Shown here: positions 25,527 through 34,414 of the stretch, piece after piece
How the letters are laid out: every line of letters begins with the position of its first letter
How positions within the stretch are numbered: position 1 is the stretch's first letter
Assembly (NCBI GenBank): GCA_002717505.1
Contig: PBEB01000022.1
Span: 22,360 to 86,359, forward strand
Direction of reading: 5' to 3'
Source: Leptospiraceae bacterium
GTDB lineage: Bacteria; Spirochaetota; Leptospiria; Leptospirales; Leptonemataceae
DNA: 64,000 nucleotides
Position numbers and translations under genes: made by a program
Notes under the pieces: model-generated
Seen by the model: only the letters and a program-made list of their open reading frames with translations
What the model was told of the DNA's origin: nothing
Databases searched by the model: none

Positions 25527-26664
25527 GCCGGGTACAGTTTTCGACCAACCCCTTACCGTCCAACAAAAATTAGAGACCAATGGCTGGCAGTGGCAGATGC
25601 AGAATCGGGCCAGATCCATGGAGGATCTATTTAAACTGCGACCGGAACTTCTGGGCAGCAAAGTGGAGCCTTTGATTCGCGCGCGGGCTGAAGCTTTCCA
25701 ATCTGCCTCCGCCGCTTTCCGATTTTCTGTAACTCCGTATTACCTGTCTCTGGCCTCCTCGGAGTCCCTGTGTCCGATCTGGATGCAGGTTTTGCCAGAC
25801 GAAAGGGAAGCATCCGATTCCTTATTTGATCAGCCGGACCCTCTAGCAGAGGAAGCTCATATGCCGGTGCCCGGACTTACCCACCGCTATCCAGACCGTG
25901 TGCTGTGGTATCTGTCCCATAACTGCGCAGTCTATTGTAGATTCTGTATGCGTAAACGAAAGGTGAGTAGGGAAGAGTCCTCGCCTACGGCTGCAGCCCG
26001 GAAAGCAGCTCTGGATTACATTCGATCTCATTCTGAAATTCAAGAAGTGATCCTGTCCGGTGGTGATCCACTGAGCCAATCCGACAGAGTCCTCGAGAAT
26101 TGTCTGAAGCAGTTAAAAGAAATTCAGCACCTCGTCTCGCTTCGCATCCACACTAGAATGCCTGTGACCTGCCCTCAGAGAATTACAGCCGAGTTTTGTG
26201 ATATGCTTGAATCGGTGGCTCCGGTAACGCTGGTCACGCATTTCAACCATCCTAATGAACTAAGCGATGTTGCTCGCGAGGCATTGACTCGCCTGAGAAA
26301 AACCGGAAACCTGATCTTGAATCAGTCGGTTTTGCTGAATGGAGTCAATGATTCTGTAGAGGCTCAAAAAGAGCTCAACCTTGGCCTCTATGGGGCCGGT
26401 ATTAAACCGTACTATCTTCATCAATGTGATGAAGTAAACGGAGTATCTCATTTTCGCGTCAACATGGAAGAAGGGGTTCGTATTCAAAAGGAACTACGAG
26501 GCAGGATCCCTGGACCGGCTTTACCTCAGTACGTAATCGATCTGCCGGGAGGCGGAGGTAAAGTACCGGTGGACAGCTCCTACCTGGTGGAAGGAGGCTA
26601 TCCTGACCCTGTTTTTGAAAACTATCGTGGGGATCTTTTCTTTCCCCGGGGAGATCACCCTTGA
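25525..26664 (+). CDS. KamA/EpmB-family radical SAM lysine 2,3-aminomutase
   Basis: Radical SAM enzyme of 379 residues. The [4Fe-4S] motif C-x3-C-x2-C is at Cys134, Cys138 and Cys141 ('HNCAVYCRFCMRKRKV'). The family blocks 'NGWQWQMQNRARSMEDL', 'ILSGGDPLSQSDRVL', 'LRIHTRMPV', 'VTHFNHPNEL', 'LNQSVLLNGVND' and 'KPYYLHQCDEVNG' are intact, including the PLP-binding segment near 'DLPGGGGK'. It converts L-alpha-lysine to beta-lysine (KamA) or supplies (R)-beta-lysine for EF-P (EpmB). The divergent neighbour is efp, which favours the EpmB role; EpmA was not found in the window. No other start exists before the conserved N-terminal block, so the ATG at 25525 is firm unless translation begins at 25486. 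Confidence 0.9.
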   Translation: MPGTVFDQPLTVQQKLETNGWQWQMQNRARSMEDLFKLRPELLGSKVEPLIRARAEAFQSASAAFRFSVTPYYLSLASSESLCPIWMQVLPDEREASDSLFDQPDPLAEEAHMPVPGLTHRYPDRVLWYLSHNCAVYCRFCMRKRKVSREESSPTAAARKAALDYIRSHSEIQEVILSGGDPLSQSDRVLENCLKQLKEIQHLVSLRIHTRMPVTCPQRITAEFCDMLESVAPVTLVTHFNHPNELSDVAREALTRLRKTGNLILNQSVLLNGVNDSVEAQKELNLGLYGAGIKPYYLHQCDEVNGVSHFRVNMEEGVRIQKELRGRIPGPALPQYVIDLPGGGGKVPVDSSYLVEGGYPDPVFENYRGDLFFPRGDHP

Positions 26665-27359
26665 TCCATTTAGTTCTCTTAACTGGCGGCACCGGCAGTC
26701 GCATGAAAACGGAAGTCCCGAAACAGTTTCTAATGCTTCGAGGACTTCCCGTGCTGGAACACAGTGTCCGGTCTTTCTCTCAGCTGGATGAAAGCGTTCG
26801 GGGCGGTTTGGTTCTGGTTTCGCATTCAGATTTCTTAGCACAGGCCGAAGAAATTTGCGAAAAATACAGAGCCAACCTGTCATTCTTGAAAATAGTTACG
26901 GGAGGATCCACGCGACATGCATCCAGCAAGAACGGCCTGGTAGCATTGCAAAGCGAAATTAATGACGACGACCTGGTTTTGATTCATGACGGTGCTCGAC
27001 CTCTGGTTAGTGCGGAGGAAATGATTGCATTGAGCGAAAAGCTACAGGATCAGAGCGATGTCCACTGCGCCACCCTGGCAGCCATGGCCACCGAGACATT
27101 CGCTGTGGCGGAATCTGCAGAAGGGGAAATTCAATCCGTACCGGACCGAAACACACTTTTCGCAATCAAGACCCCCCAGGCCTTAAGAGCCAGCGTAATC
27201 AAGCAGTTCCTCGCATCGCGGCATGACCATTATACTGATTTAATCTCCTGGTGTCTGGATGAAAAGCTGCGAGCTGTAATGGCCCCGGCCAGTGAAAGAA
27301 ACATTAAGCTGACTCATTCCGGAGACCTGGTCATTCTGGAATCTCTGCTTGATCGTTAG
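26661..27359 (+). CDS. ispD: 2-C-methyl-D-erythritol 4-phosphate cytidylyltransferase
   Basis: IspD, third enzyme of the MEP isoprenoid pathway, joins CTP and MEP to give CDP-ME in the cytoplasm. The protein has 232 residues. The nucleotide-binding start 'LLTGGTGSRM' with 'EVPKQFLML', the 'GGSTRHASSKNGL' block, 'IHDGARPLVS' and 'IKTPQALRAS' match the family. The start is TTG overlapping the aminomutase stop by 4 bp (TTGA), so it is translationally coupled. The first Ala-Gly pair of the usual motif is Thr-Gly here. 'NIKLTHSGDLVILESLL' closes the protein as in other IspD. IspF is not adjacent. Confidence 0.93.
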   Translation: MIHLVLLTGGTGSRMKTEVPKQFLMLRGLPVLEHSVRSFSQLDESVRGGLVLVSHSDFLAQAEEICEKYRANLSFLKIVTGGSTRHASSKNGLVALQSEINDDDLVLIHDGARPLVSAEEMIALSEKLQDQSDVHCATLAAMATETFAVAESAEGEIQSVPDRNTLFAIKTPQALRASVIKQFLASRHDHYTDLISWCLDEKLRAVMAPASERNIKLTHSGDLVILESLLDR

Positions 27360-27515
27360 GCTGTGGCCGTGGAGCCAGTTCGTCCATTCTGCAAGCCGGA
27401 TTCCTTGCCAGTAAGACCGAGAGCACTGAAGGTGGTTCTTAATTCCAGGGCCTGGGATTGCAACCCCGGCTGAATCAAGATTTTGGTTCAAGGCCCAGAG
27501 GGACTACAGCAGAAT

Positions 27516-28061
27516 ATGTCTGAGCAGCGAATATTCATCGCACTGACTCTACCAGACAACATCATTCAGGAGCTCGCTGGATTGCAGTCTGGCCTCCCTG
27601 ATATTCGTTGGAACCCGCCGGAGCAGATGCATATTACCTTGAAATTTCTGGGAAACGTAAATGAGGAAATGGTAGAATCGTTATCTTCAGAAATTCAGTC
27701 GATGGAGTTTAAGCCAGCCTCCGTTCGCATATCCGGTGTAGGACAATTCGCTCAGCGAAAAGCGCCTCCGGTGCTGTGGGCGGGACTGGATCCGGAAGAT
27801 CGGTTGCAGGAGATTTTCAGATCTATTGAGAGCATGGCAAATGCACTCGGCTTTTCCCGGGAAAAGCGAGCATTCCGACCGCACATTACCCTGGGTAGAC
27901 TCAGACGTTCGAATCCGCGACGACTGCACGAATATCTGGAACTACATCATAACTTCAGTACAGATATCTTTCTCCTTAACGAGGTGGTTATGTTCTCCAG
28001 CAGGCTGAATTCCGAAGGCGCCCTCCATGAGCCTGTGATTATAAGGTCCATGGAAGCCTGA
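27516..28061 (+). CDS. thpR: RNA 2',3'-cyclic phosphodiesterase (ThpR/LigT family)
   Basis: Two-histidine phosphoesterase of 181 residues. The opening 'RIFIALTLPDNI' and both catalytic H-x-T-x motifs are present, HITLKFLG and HITLGRLRR. The family hydrolyses 2',3'-cyclic phosphate RNA ends and was first described as a 2'-5' RNA ligase. Start ATG at 27516; the upstream open frame is not conserved-looking. It follows ispD by 156 bp. Confidence 0.92.
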   Translation: MSEQRIFIALTLPDNIIQELAGLQSGLPDIRWNPPEQMHITLKFLGNVNEEMVESLSSEIQSMEFKPASVRISGVGQFAQRKAPPVLWAGLDPEDRLQEIFRSIESMANALGFSREKRAFRPHITLGRLRRSNPRRLHEYLELHHNFSTDIFLLNEVVMFSSRLNSEGALHEPVIIRSMEA

Positions 28062-28221
28062 AGGAAATCTCGAGGCACTCTGCAATAGAAGTGTATACCC
28101 CGGTCTAGTTAAGCACAAGCATTGTATTTCAAAAAGCTAATATTGCTATAAAATCGATGGCCGTATTTCATTGGGACAATTAAGCTGAGTAATTGCTGAA
28201 GCGCTCCGAATTTTTCCCGAG

Positions 28222-30636
28222 ATGACCATGGAATCCATCGCAAGGTACAGTCCTGGCAGGCCGTCCCCCCGCCTTCTAGTAGTTGAAGACGATAAAATCG
28301 CTGCCATGGACATGCAAAAGAAGCTGCAGAGTCTGAGCTATCATGTTGTGGCTGTTGCAGATTCCGGGGCATCCGCTCTGGACATCATGAAGACACAAAC
28401 TGTAGATCTTGTGATAATGGATGTTCGCATTCGGGGTGACATGGATGGAATTGATACCGCCTTGATTGTTCAAAAAGACTATGGGATTCCCGTAGTGTAT
28501 GTAACCGGCCATTCGGACTCAGGTACACTGAGCCGGATTCAGGACAGCCAGCCATTTGGATTTCTACTTAAACCCTTTGGCCAAAGGGAGCTGGATACTG
28601 TAGTTCAGATTGCCTTGAATCGGCACAATCTGGAGCAAGAACTCTCTGCCAGTGAATTTCGCAATCGATTGCTTTTTGAGCTCGCCTCCGACGGTATCCT
28701 GCTCGCCGATCATACCGGGATTGTTAAGAGGGCCAACGGTCGTATTTCCGATCTAACGGGCCTGGCAAAGACAGAACTCCTGGGTCGATTCTTCTGGGAG
28801 CCATTTGAGGTAGATACAGAGTCTCTGGCTGTGGATCGAGGTAAGGTACGATTCGTGGAAACGGAACACCGTCCGGCTCAAGGAGCACCCACGCCTGTGG
28901 AACTTTCCATCTCGGTGTTGCCGGGCGGCATGATTCAGGTTCTCGTCAGAGATCTCAGGAATCAAAAGAAAGGCCAGGAGCAAATGCAGCTTCTTGCACG
29001 AGTCTTCGATAGCATAGTAGAGGGCGTTTTCGTAGCAGATCGTAGTCGCAATCTAACTACAGTGAATCGGGCCTTTATGGCTATAAGTGGATATGATATG
29101 TCGGAGTTGGCCGGGAAAAACGTATCGCTTTTTCGTACTCCGCTGCACTCTCGGCAGTTTTATGCGAATCTCTGGCGAGATCTGGAAAAGCAGGGCAAAT
29201 GGGAAGGAGAGATGGTGCTGCGCAAGAAAAGCGGTGAGGAGGAGGAACAATGGGCTTCCCTGTCCGCCATCCGCGATGACAACGGACAGATCTCACATTT
29301 CGTAGGCATCTTCATCGATCTCACCGAGAGAAAGAGATACGAAGACCGGCTCTACTACCTGGCTCACCACGATTCTCTCACCGATCTACCCAACCGTTCC
29401 CTGTTCAGTCAGCGTCTGGACCGCGCACTGAATCGTGCTACCCGGTCCAATCAGCGCTTTGCTATCTTCTTTCTTGATCTGGATAAATTCAAAAGTATAA
29501 ACGATACCTACGGTCACGATGCGGGAGACCGGTTGCTATGCGAGACTGCTGACCGGTTGAGGAAGACACTGCGAAAGGGAGATACTGTTTCCAGGTATGG
29601 TGGTGATGAGTTCAATATCCTGGTAGAGGATATTCGGGAACTGGAAGATGTTACCGTCGTTGCTGACAAAGTGGTTCAATCGCTATCGGAACCTATTGCC
29701 CTTGATGGAAAATTCCATCGCGTGTCACCCAGCATCGGGATTTCTATTTTTCCGGAAGATGGTACCACTGCGGAGGAACTGCTTCAAACCGCTGACAAGA
29801 GTATGTATCGGGCTAAAGGGGAGGGGGGCGCCGGCTATCGCTTCGCCAGCAAAAAGCTCAACTTACGGTCTCTGGAACGAGAGCTGCTGTATTCTGGCCT
29901 GGAACAGGGATTGGAAACGGAGCAGTTTATCGTTCGCTATAGTCCAATATTAACTGTGACAGAGCGAATCTGTATTGGGGCTCAGGTAGGTCTGTACTGG
30001 AATCATCCTGAGCTTGGATTACTCTCATCGACTCGCTTTCAGAAAGTACTGGAGGAATCTCCGGCTGCCGGGCGCTTTAGCACCTATACTCTGGAAAAAA
30101 TGCTTCAGGACAGGGCACTGTGGAGTAAATCGGGCGCCGAGCCTTTGATGCTTTTATCTTCTAATTCAGCCTGTTTTCATCCTGAAGCTATGCTTCAGGC
30201 ACTGGAGCAGGAGGAGTTGGATTCACAATATCTGGAAATCGTGGCCATGGAAATGGAAGAGCGTGGATGGCGAAACCTTGTTGATACGCATCCCTATTGT
30301 CTGGATGTGCTGGAAAGAAAGAAAATGCAAGTGGCTGTGCGAGATCCCGGAACCGGCTATTTGAGCCTGCAAGAGCTGAATCGCTTACCGCTCGCTATGC
30401 TAAAAGTGGGCGCAGAACGGGTTCATCGAATGGAAGAGAATCCTTTGGAACGGTCTGTATTTCAGATTACTGTGGGAATGGCTCATTCGCTCAATGTGCC
30501 GATGGTGGCGGAGGGTGTGCATTCCGAATCTATGTTAAACCTGCTCGAGGAATTACAATGCGACGCCTTTCAGGGGTCGATATCCGGCCCTCCTATGAAT
30601 GCCGAGGATTTTGCCCGAACCTTTCTCGGGCTCTAA
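28222..30636 (+). CDS. REC-PAS-PAS-GGDEF protein with degenerate EAL domain
   Basis: Multidomain signalling protein of 804 residues. REC domain at 17-135 with phospho-acceptor Asp67 ('VIMDVRI') and 'YVTGHS' and 'LLKPF' motifs. Two PAS domains follow at about 145-260 and 265-380. The GGDEF domain has an intact active site (GGDEF 460-464) and an intact inhibitory I-site R-x-x-D ('RKGDTVSRY'). The C-terminal EAL domain is eroded: the EAL triplet reads AQV, the 'DDFGTG' loop reads 'RDPGTG', and the terminal 'AEGVE' is AEGVH. The protein should therefore make c-di-GMP, with the EAL part probably a regulator or binding module. ATG 28222 or the ATG at 28228 may be used. No adjacent kinase. Confidence 0.92.
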   Translation: MTMESIARYSPGRPSPRLLVVEDDKIAAMDMQKKLQSLSYHVVAVADSGASALDIMKTQTVDLVIMDVRIRGDMDGIDTALIVQKDYGIPVVYVTGHSDSGTLSRIQDSQPFGFLLKPFGQRELDTVVQIALNRHNLEQELSASEFRNRLLFELASDGILLADHTGIVKRANGRISDLTGLAKTELLGRFFWEPFEVDTESLAVDRGKVRFVETEHRPAQGAPTPVELSISVLPGGMIQVLVRDLRNQKKGQEQMQLLARVFDSIVEGVFVADRSRNLTTVNRAFMAISGYDMSELAGKNVSLFRTPLHSRQFYANLWRDLEKQGKWEGEMVLRKKSGEEEEQWASLSAIRDDNGQISHFVGIFIDLTERKRYEDRLYYLAHHDSLTDLPNRSLFSQRLDRALNRATRSNQRFAIFFLDLDKFKSINDTYGHDAGDRLLCETADRLRKTLRKGDTVSRYGGDEFNILVEDIRELEDVTVVADKVVQSLSEPIALDGKFHRVSPSIGISIFPEDGTTAEELLQTADKSMYRAKGEGGAGYRFASKKLNLRSLERELLYSGLEQGLETEQFIVRYSPILTVTERICIGAQVGLYWNHPELGLLSSTRFQKVLEESPAAGRFSTYTLEKMLQDRALWSKSGAEPLMLLSSNSACFHPEAMLQALEQEELDSQYLEIVAMEMEERGWRNLVDTHPYCLDVLERKKMQVAVRDPGTGYLSLQELNRLPLAMLKVGAERVHRMEENPLERSVFQITVGMAHSLNVPMVAEGVHSESMLNLLEELQCDAFQGSISGPPMNAEDFARTFLGL

Positions 30637-30743
30637 CGCATTCATGAGCTACCCTGATTTGTCAGGCAATCATGGATGGATTTGAGAGATCTAAGCCCAG
30701 GAAAAGGCTTGAACGGACGTGTTCCGAGAAGCTCCCATCCAAC

Positions 30744-31208
30744 ATGGCTTTAACTGAAGGATCCACAGCACCCGACTTTTCATTACCCGCAGAGGATGGC
30801 AGCCAGTTCCATCTGGCCAGCTGCTCCGAGCCGGTACTTCTGGTTTTTTACCCGGGAGACAATACTCCAGTTTGTACAGCTCAACTCTGTGACTATCGCG
30901 ACAATGTCAGCGCGTTTCGGGGCCTGGGCATCAAGGTCGTTGGCATTAGTAAAGATGACAGTGCTTCTCATCAAGCATTCAAAGAGAAACATCAACTTCC
31001 CTTTTCCTTGCTCACCGATGCAGATTGCAAAGTGGCCGAGCAGTTCGGTGCTCGTTCCATGATGGGTGGGATGAAGAGAGGAGTGGTTCTTCTCAGCGCG
31101 GACAACAAAGTTCTATATTCTCATGTGGAAGCCGTTGCTCTGTTTAAGCGAAGCGCCGAAGAACTCAAGGATGTGCTGGAAAGGCTAAAAAAAGAAGGAA
31201 AGATTTAA
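30744..31208 (+). CDS. Peroxiredoxin of the BCP/PrxQ type
   Basis: Thiol peroxidase of 154 residues. The active site 'YPGDNTPVCTAQLCDYRD' holds the peroxidatic Cys44 and, five residues later, the resolving Cys49, the hallmark of PrxQ (BCP). 'GISKDDSASHQAFKEKHQLP' and 'LLTDADCKVAEQFGA' follow the family. It reduces hydroperoxides using thioredoxin in the cytoplasm. The ATG at 30744 matches the family's N-terminus; the longer frame from 30672 does not. Its stop overlaps the ribF start by 1 base (TAATG). Confidence 0.92.
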   Translation: MALTEGSTAPDFSLPAEDGSQFHLASCSEPVLLVFYPGDNTPVCTAQLCDYRDNVSAFRGLGIKVVGISKDDSASHQAFKEKHQLPFSLLTDADCKVAEQFGARSMMGGMKRGVVLLSADNKVLYSHVEAVALFKRSAEELKDVLERLKKEGKI

Positions 31209-32155
31209 TGCACATTGTACGGGAACTGGAGGACTTTCTTCCGTTCTGGGACCGGGCCAGTCTTACTCTGGGTGTATTTGATGGAATGCATCGCGGCCAC
31301 CAGAAGATCATCCAGAGAGTGCAGAAGCGAAGTAAGGGAGCCAGACATGCTCGAGTCCTGGTCACCTATCATCCACATCCAGATATTGTCCTGGGAAAAA
31401 GGGAATCCGTGCGAGGCGCCGAGCTTTTTACTTACGAAGAGAAGCTAGCACTATTCCAGAAATTCTCACTGGATGTAGTGGTTTTTCTGCCGTTTACAAA
31501 GGATTTGGCCCGGATGACGGCGCTAAGATACCTGCGGGAAATCCTTCTTGGAAAGCTCAAGGCTAAGAGCATAGTAATCGGCTACGATCAATGCTTTGGT
31601 CGAGGTAGAAAGGGGGATTACGAATTCCTCAAGCTCATGACTCGCAAATACGACTTTCAGGTAGATCGCATTGAAGCCGTAAAAAGCAAAGGCGAGATTA
31701 TTTCAACATCCCGTATTCGTGGCGAAATCCAGCAAGGTAATGTTAGTGAAGCGAATCGCTTACTGGGTCATGATTATTTTCTCACTGGAACAGTTGTACG
31801 GGGCTTTCAGAGAGGCCAGACCATCGGTTTTCCCACGGCCAATCTCGAAGTTGCGGAGACCAAACTCATCCCGGCGGAAGGGGTTTATGGCGTTGTATGT
31901 GAGTGGGGCGGCCAGCATTACCGGGCCATGGTAAATATAGGTAAAAACCCAACGTTCAAGAATGATCAAATGACCATAGAGGCCAACCTACTGGGCTTCT
32001 CCGGGGATCTGTATGGGGAAAGCCTGCGCCTGTACTTCTTGCACCGACTGCGAGATGAGCTAACGTTTGGTTCCGTGGAGGAACTAAAGGCTCAGCTACA
32101 GAAGGACCAGAAGTCCACCGAGCGAATGAGCGTACCCCGGTACTATTCATTATAG
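31208..32155 (+). CDS. ribF: Bifunctional riboflavin kinase/FAD synthetase
   Basis: RibF of 315 residues. The N-terminal nucleotidyltransferase (FMN adenylyltransferase) domain has 'LGVFDGMHRGHQKII' (the H-x-G-H type motif), 'YDQCFGRGRKGDYEFL' and 'ISTSRIRGEIQQGNV'. The C-terminal flavokinase domain has 'GFPTANLEV', 'GVYGVVCEWG' and 'NIGKNPTF'. It turns riboflavin into FMN and FAD. It is translationally coupled to the peroxiredoxin gene by a 1-base overlap. Confidence 0.96.
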   Translation: MHIVRELEDFLPFWDRASLTLGVFDGMHRGHQKIIQRVQKRSKGARHARVLVTYHPHPDIVLGKRESVRGAELFTYEEKLALFQKFSLDVVVFLPFTKDLARMTALRYLREILLGKLKAKSIVIGYDQCFGRGRKGDYEFLKLMTRKYDFQVDRIEAVKSKGEIISTSRIRGEIQQGNVSEANRLLGHDYFLTGTVVRGFQRGQTIGFPTANLEVAETKLIPAEGVYGVVCEWGGQHYRAMVNIGKNPTFKNDQMTIEANLLGFSGDLYGESLRLYFLHRLRDELTFGSVEELKAQLQKDQKSTERMSVPRYYSL

Positions 32156-32212
32156 ATTAATTCATTGTGGAAAGTTTTTTCCTCGGAACCTGACATTCTG
32201 TTCGAAAAAATG

Positions 32213-32262
32213 TTGCTTAAAACTGACCGGCGTGTCAATAATGGAGTACGTCTTCGGACGTA
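32213..32262 (+). promoter_or_regulatory. Lipase promoter and 5'-terminal UUCG hairpin
   Basis: TTGCTT (32213-32218), 18-bp spacer, AATAAT (32237-32242). The predicted +1 is near 32249. A perfect 6-bp hairpin TACGTC-TTCG-GACGTA (32247-32262) with the very stable UUCG tetraloop would form the first bases of the message and could protect it from decay. The remaining leader runs about 75 nt to the AGGAGGAG Shine-Dalgarno. Confidence 0.4.
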
Positions 32263-32337
32263 ATAAACAAAGGCGGCGGCTAATCCGAAGGGTATAGTCG
32301 CCCAAAGAATGGGTTAACACCCAGGAGGAGTGTGAAT

Positions 32338-33270
32338 ATGAAAAAGCTGGCGTTCAAGCTGGCCTGTTTTGCTGCGCTCTCTCTCGTTCCTGCTGGCCTC
32401 ATGGCTGGCGGAGGATCGTCAGAGAAGCCCCTGGCAGGTAGCTATCCAATCGTGCTCTCGCACGGACTATTCGGGTGGGGGGATTCGGATTCACCCGGCG
32501 TAATCAGCATTGTAGAATACTGGGGCGGTATGGATGATTACCTCCGCAGTGAAGGGGTAGCCGTTTATGCGCCTACCAAAACCGCGACTCAATCCAATGA
32601 GTACCGCGCTCAAGAATTGAAGAACAAGATCAACTACTGGATGGCTGCAAACGGCTATTCCAAGGTTCATATCCTGGGACACTCTCAGGGTGGTCTGGAC
32701 AGCCGCTATATGGTTTCAAACCTGGGCATGGCCTCCAAGATATCTTCATTAACTACTTTGAATACTCCGCACCGCGGAAGCCCCATTGCAGACATTACCA
32801 ATTCAGTCATTCCTGACTGGCTCAAGCCCAGCGTAGGAGCTGTATTGGGTGTGGTAACCAGCATCGTATATGGAGGCGGAGAGCAGGATGCGCTTCAGGC
32901 TCTGGATTCATTGACCAAGAGCGGTCTGAACGCATTCAACAACAATACACCGAACCGTTCCGGAGTAGATTATTTCTCCTACGGTTCAAACATCACAATC
33001 ACTGACGTTATCCAGCATCCTCTGATGGGGATTCTACATCCAATCTGCGGACTGGGTGGCACATTTAATGGACAGGGATTCAAGAATGATGGTCTGGTGC
33101 CTGATTCCTCTCAGAAATGGGGAACATGGAAAGGCGGCCCCAGCTATAACTTCTATGTTACTGGTGTAGACCACCTTCAGGCTTCAAACACTCTCTACAG
33201 TGGAGAACTGTGGTATGATGTGGAAGATTACTATCTGAAGATGGCAAAAAACGCTAAAAACAGCCAATAA
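32338..33270 (+). CDS. Secreted triacylglycerol lipase (family I)
   Basis: Exported lipase of 310 residues. A signal peptide (AFKLACFAALSLVPAGLMAG) precedes an alpha/beta-hydrolase domain. The oxyanion segment 'PIVLSHGLFGWGD', the nucleophile Ser116 in 'ILGHSQGGLDSRY', 'LTTLNTPHRGSPIAD', an acid residue in 'GFKNDGLVPDSS' and the catalytic His in 'VDHLQASN' match Pseudomonas/Burkholderia family I.1-I.2 lipases. The ATG at 32338 is 7 nt after a strong AGGAGGAG. A family I foldase gene follows, consistent with Sec export, chaperone-assisted folding in the periplasm and type II secretion. Confidence 0.93.
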   Translation: MKKLAFKLACFAALSLVPAGLMAGGGSSEKPLAGSYPIVLSHGLFGWGDSDSPGVISIVEYWGGMDDYLRSEGVAVYAPTKTATQSNEYRAQELKNKINYWMAANGYSKVHILGHSQGGLDSRYMVSNLGMASKISSLTTLNTPHRGSPIADITNSVIPDWLKPSVGAVLGVVTSIVYGGGEQDALQALDSLTKSGLNAFNNNTPNRSGVDYFSYGSNITITDVIQHPLMGILHPICGLGGTFNGQGFKNDGLVPDSSQKWGTWKGGPSYNFYVTGVDHLQASNTLYSGELWYDVEDYYLKMAKNAKNSQ

Positions 33271-33278
33271 ACAGAGCC

Positions 33279-33311
33279 AAAGCCGGGCCGCAATCGTGGT
33301 CCGGCTTTTTT
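33279..33311 (+). terminator. Terminator between lipase and foldase genes
   Basis: AAAGCCGGGCC (33279-33289) pairs with GGTCCGGCTTT (33298-33308), 11 pairs with one G-U, 8-nt loop, followed by T. It lies 9 nt past the lipase stop and 60 nt ahead of the foldase gene, so it should lower foldase expression relative to lipase. Confidence 0.88.
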
Positions 33312-33371
33312 GTTGCCTTTTTCCCCTTCTCATCTGAAAGTTCCGACAAAAACCCTGAGATCGCTATAAAT

Positions 33372-34409
33372 ATGAAAAACAAAACTCCGCTTTTTTTGAT
33401 CGGTGGCCTACTATTTGTTCTGGTCGTTGTCCTTTTTTACGTAATGCAGCCTGGCGGCGAATACGCTGAAGGTCCTGATCTGGAAACCATTAACCAGGAA
33501 GAGCAAGCTTTGCTGGACAACATGTCCGATGAAGAACGTTCCAGACTGAAAGAGGAAGCGTTGCTAATGTTCGATCAGCCAGGATACCTGAGCTTTGAAG
33601 AAATTATGGCCGGCGCCAAGAACGGAAAGGTAAAACTGGTGAGCGAGCTATGGAAGCTCCGCCGTCGTTGTCCTCCTGAATTGAGCCCGGAAGAGTGCAA
33701 CCTCAGAATCAAAATATTTCTTCGGGAAAAGTTTCAACCTGGCGGTGAGAAGCTAGCCCGCCTATTTGCGTACTATGTTCGCTACGAAACCCATATGCGC
33801 TCAGAAAAGCCACCAGAAGGCTTGAGTCCGGAAGAACAATACAAATGGATCAAGGGTCAGCGCAGAAAGATAATGGGGGAAGAAGCCGCAAGCCTCATCT
33901 ATGGTTATGAAGAGGCCCGCGTAGATTTCCGCGGTGAGTTCCAGGAATTCATGGACAGTACCAAAGGGATGGATGCGGACCAGCGAATTCAGAAATACGA
34001 AGAGTTTCGTCGAGAGCACTACGGAGACTACTACGGAACTATCAAAGAAAGAGAACCAAAGTTCAACTCGTACGATGTAGAGATGACGTTGCGCGAAGAG
34101 CAATTTTCCGGAATGGATGCCAGCCAGAAAGATGCGAAAGTCCGCGAAATGCGGGTTTCCTATTTCGGCGAAGAAGCGGCCAAGCGTATGGAAGCCGTTG
34201 ACCGTCAAATCGAAGAAGAACAGCAACGAAATGATGCTTATGAAGATGCCAAGGCCAAGCTCCTGGAGGCCAATCCATCAGCCAGTCCCGCCGAGCGCGA
34301 GGCGATGCTGACCCAGTTGAGAAAGGAATACTTCAGCGCAGAAGAAGCAGAGGCCATGGCTCGTCGGGAAAAGCTGAAGCAGGAAATGGATCAGCTAAAA
34401 GACCAGTAG
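33372..34409 (+). CDS. Lipase-specific foldase (Lif/LipB-like chaperone)
   Basis: Protein of 345 residues: one N-terminal membrane helix (FLIGGLLFVLVVVLFYVM) followed by a highly charged, all-helical periplasmic domain. The steric-chaperone repeat type is evident in 'REMRVSYFGEEAAKRMEAVD' and in 'QLRKEYFSAEEAEAM', matching the R-x3-F-G-x-E-A-x-x-R pattern of Lif proteins; 'PGYLSFEEIM' resembles the conserved start of the foldase core. It would stay anchored in the inner membrane and fold the lipase encoded just upstream. Sequence similarity is weak and the canonical R-x1-x2-F-D-Y/F-C motif is not seen, so the context carries much of the evidence. Confidence 0.78.
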   Translation: MKNKTPLFLIGGLLFVLVVVLFYVMQPGGEYAEGPDLETINQEEQALLDNMSDEERSRLKEEALLMFDQPGYLSFEEIMAGAKNGKVKLVSELWKLRRRCPPELSPEECNLRIKIFLREKFQPGGEKLARLFAYYVRYETHMRSEKPPEGLSPEEQYKWIKGQRRKIMGEEAASLIYGYEEARVDFRGEFQEFMDSTKGMDADQRIQKYEEFRREHYGDYYGTIKEREPKFNSYDVEMTLREEQFSGMDASQKDAKVREMRVSYFGEEAAKRMEAVDRQIEEEQQRNDAYEDAKAKLLEANPSASPAEREAMLTQLRKEYFSAEEAEAMARREKLKQEMDQLKDQ

Positions 34410-34414
34410 TCTGA

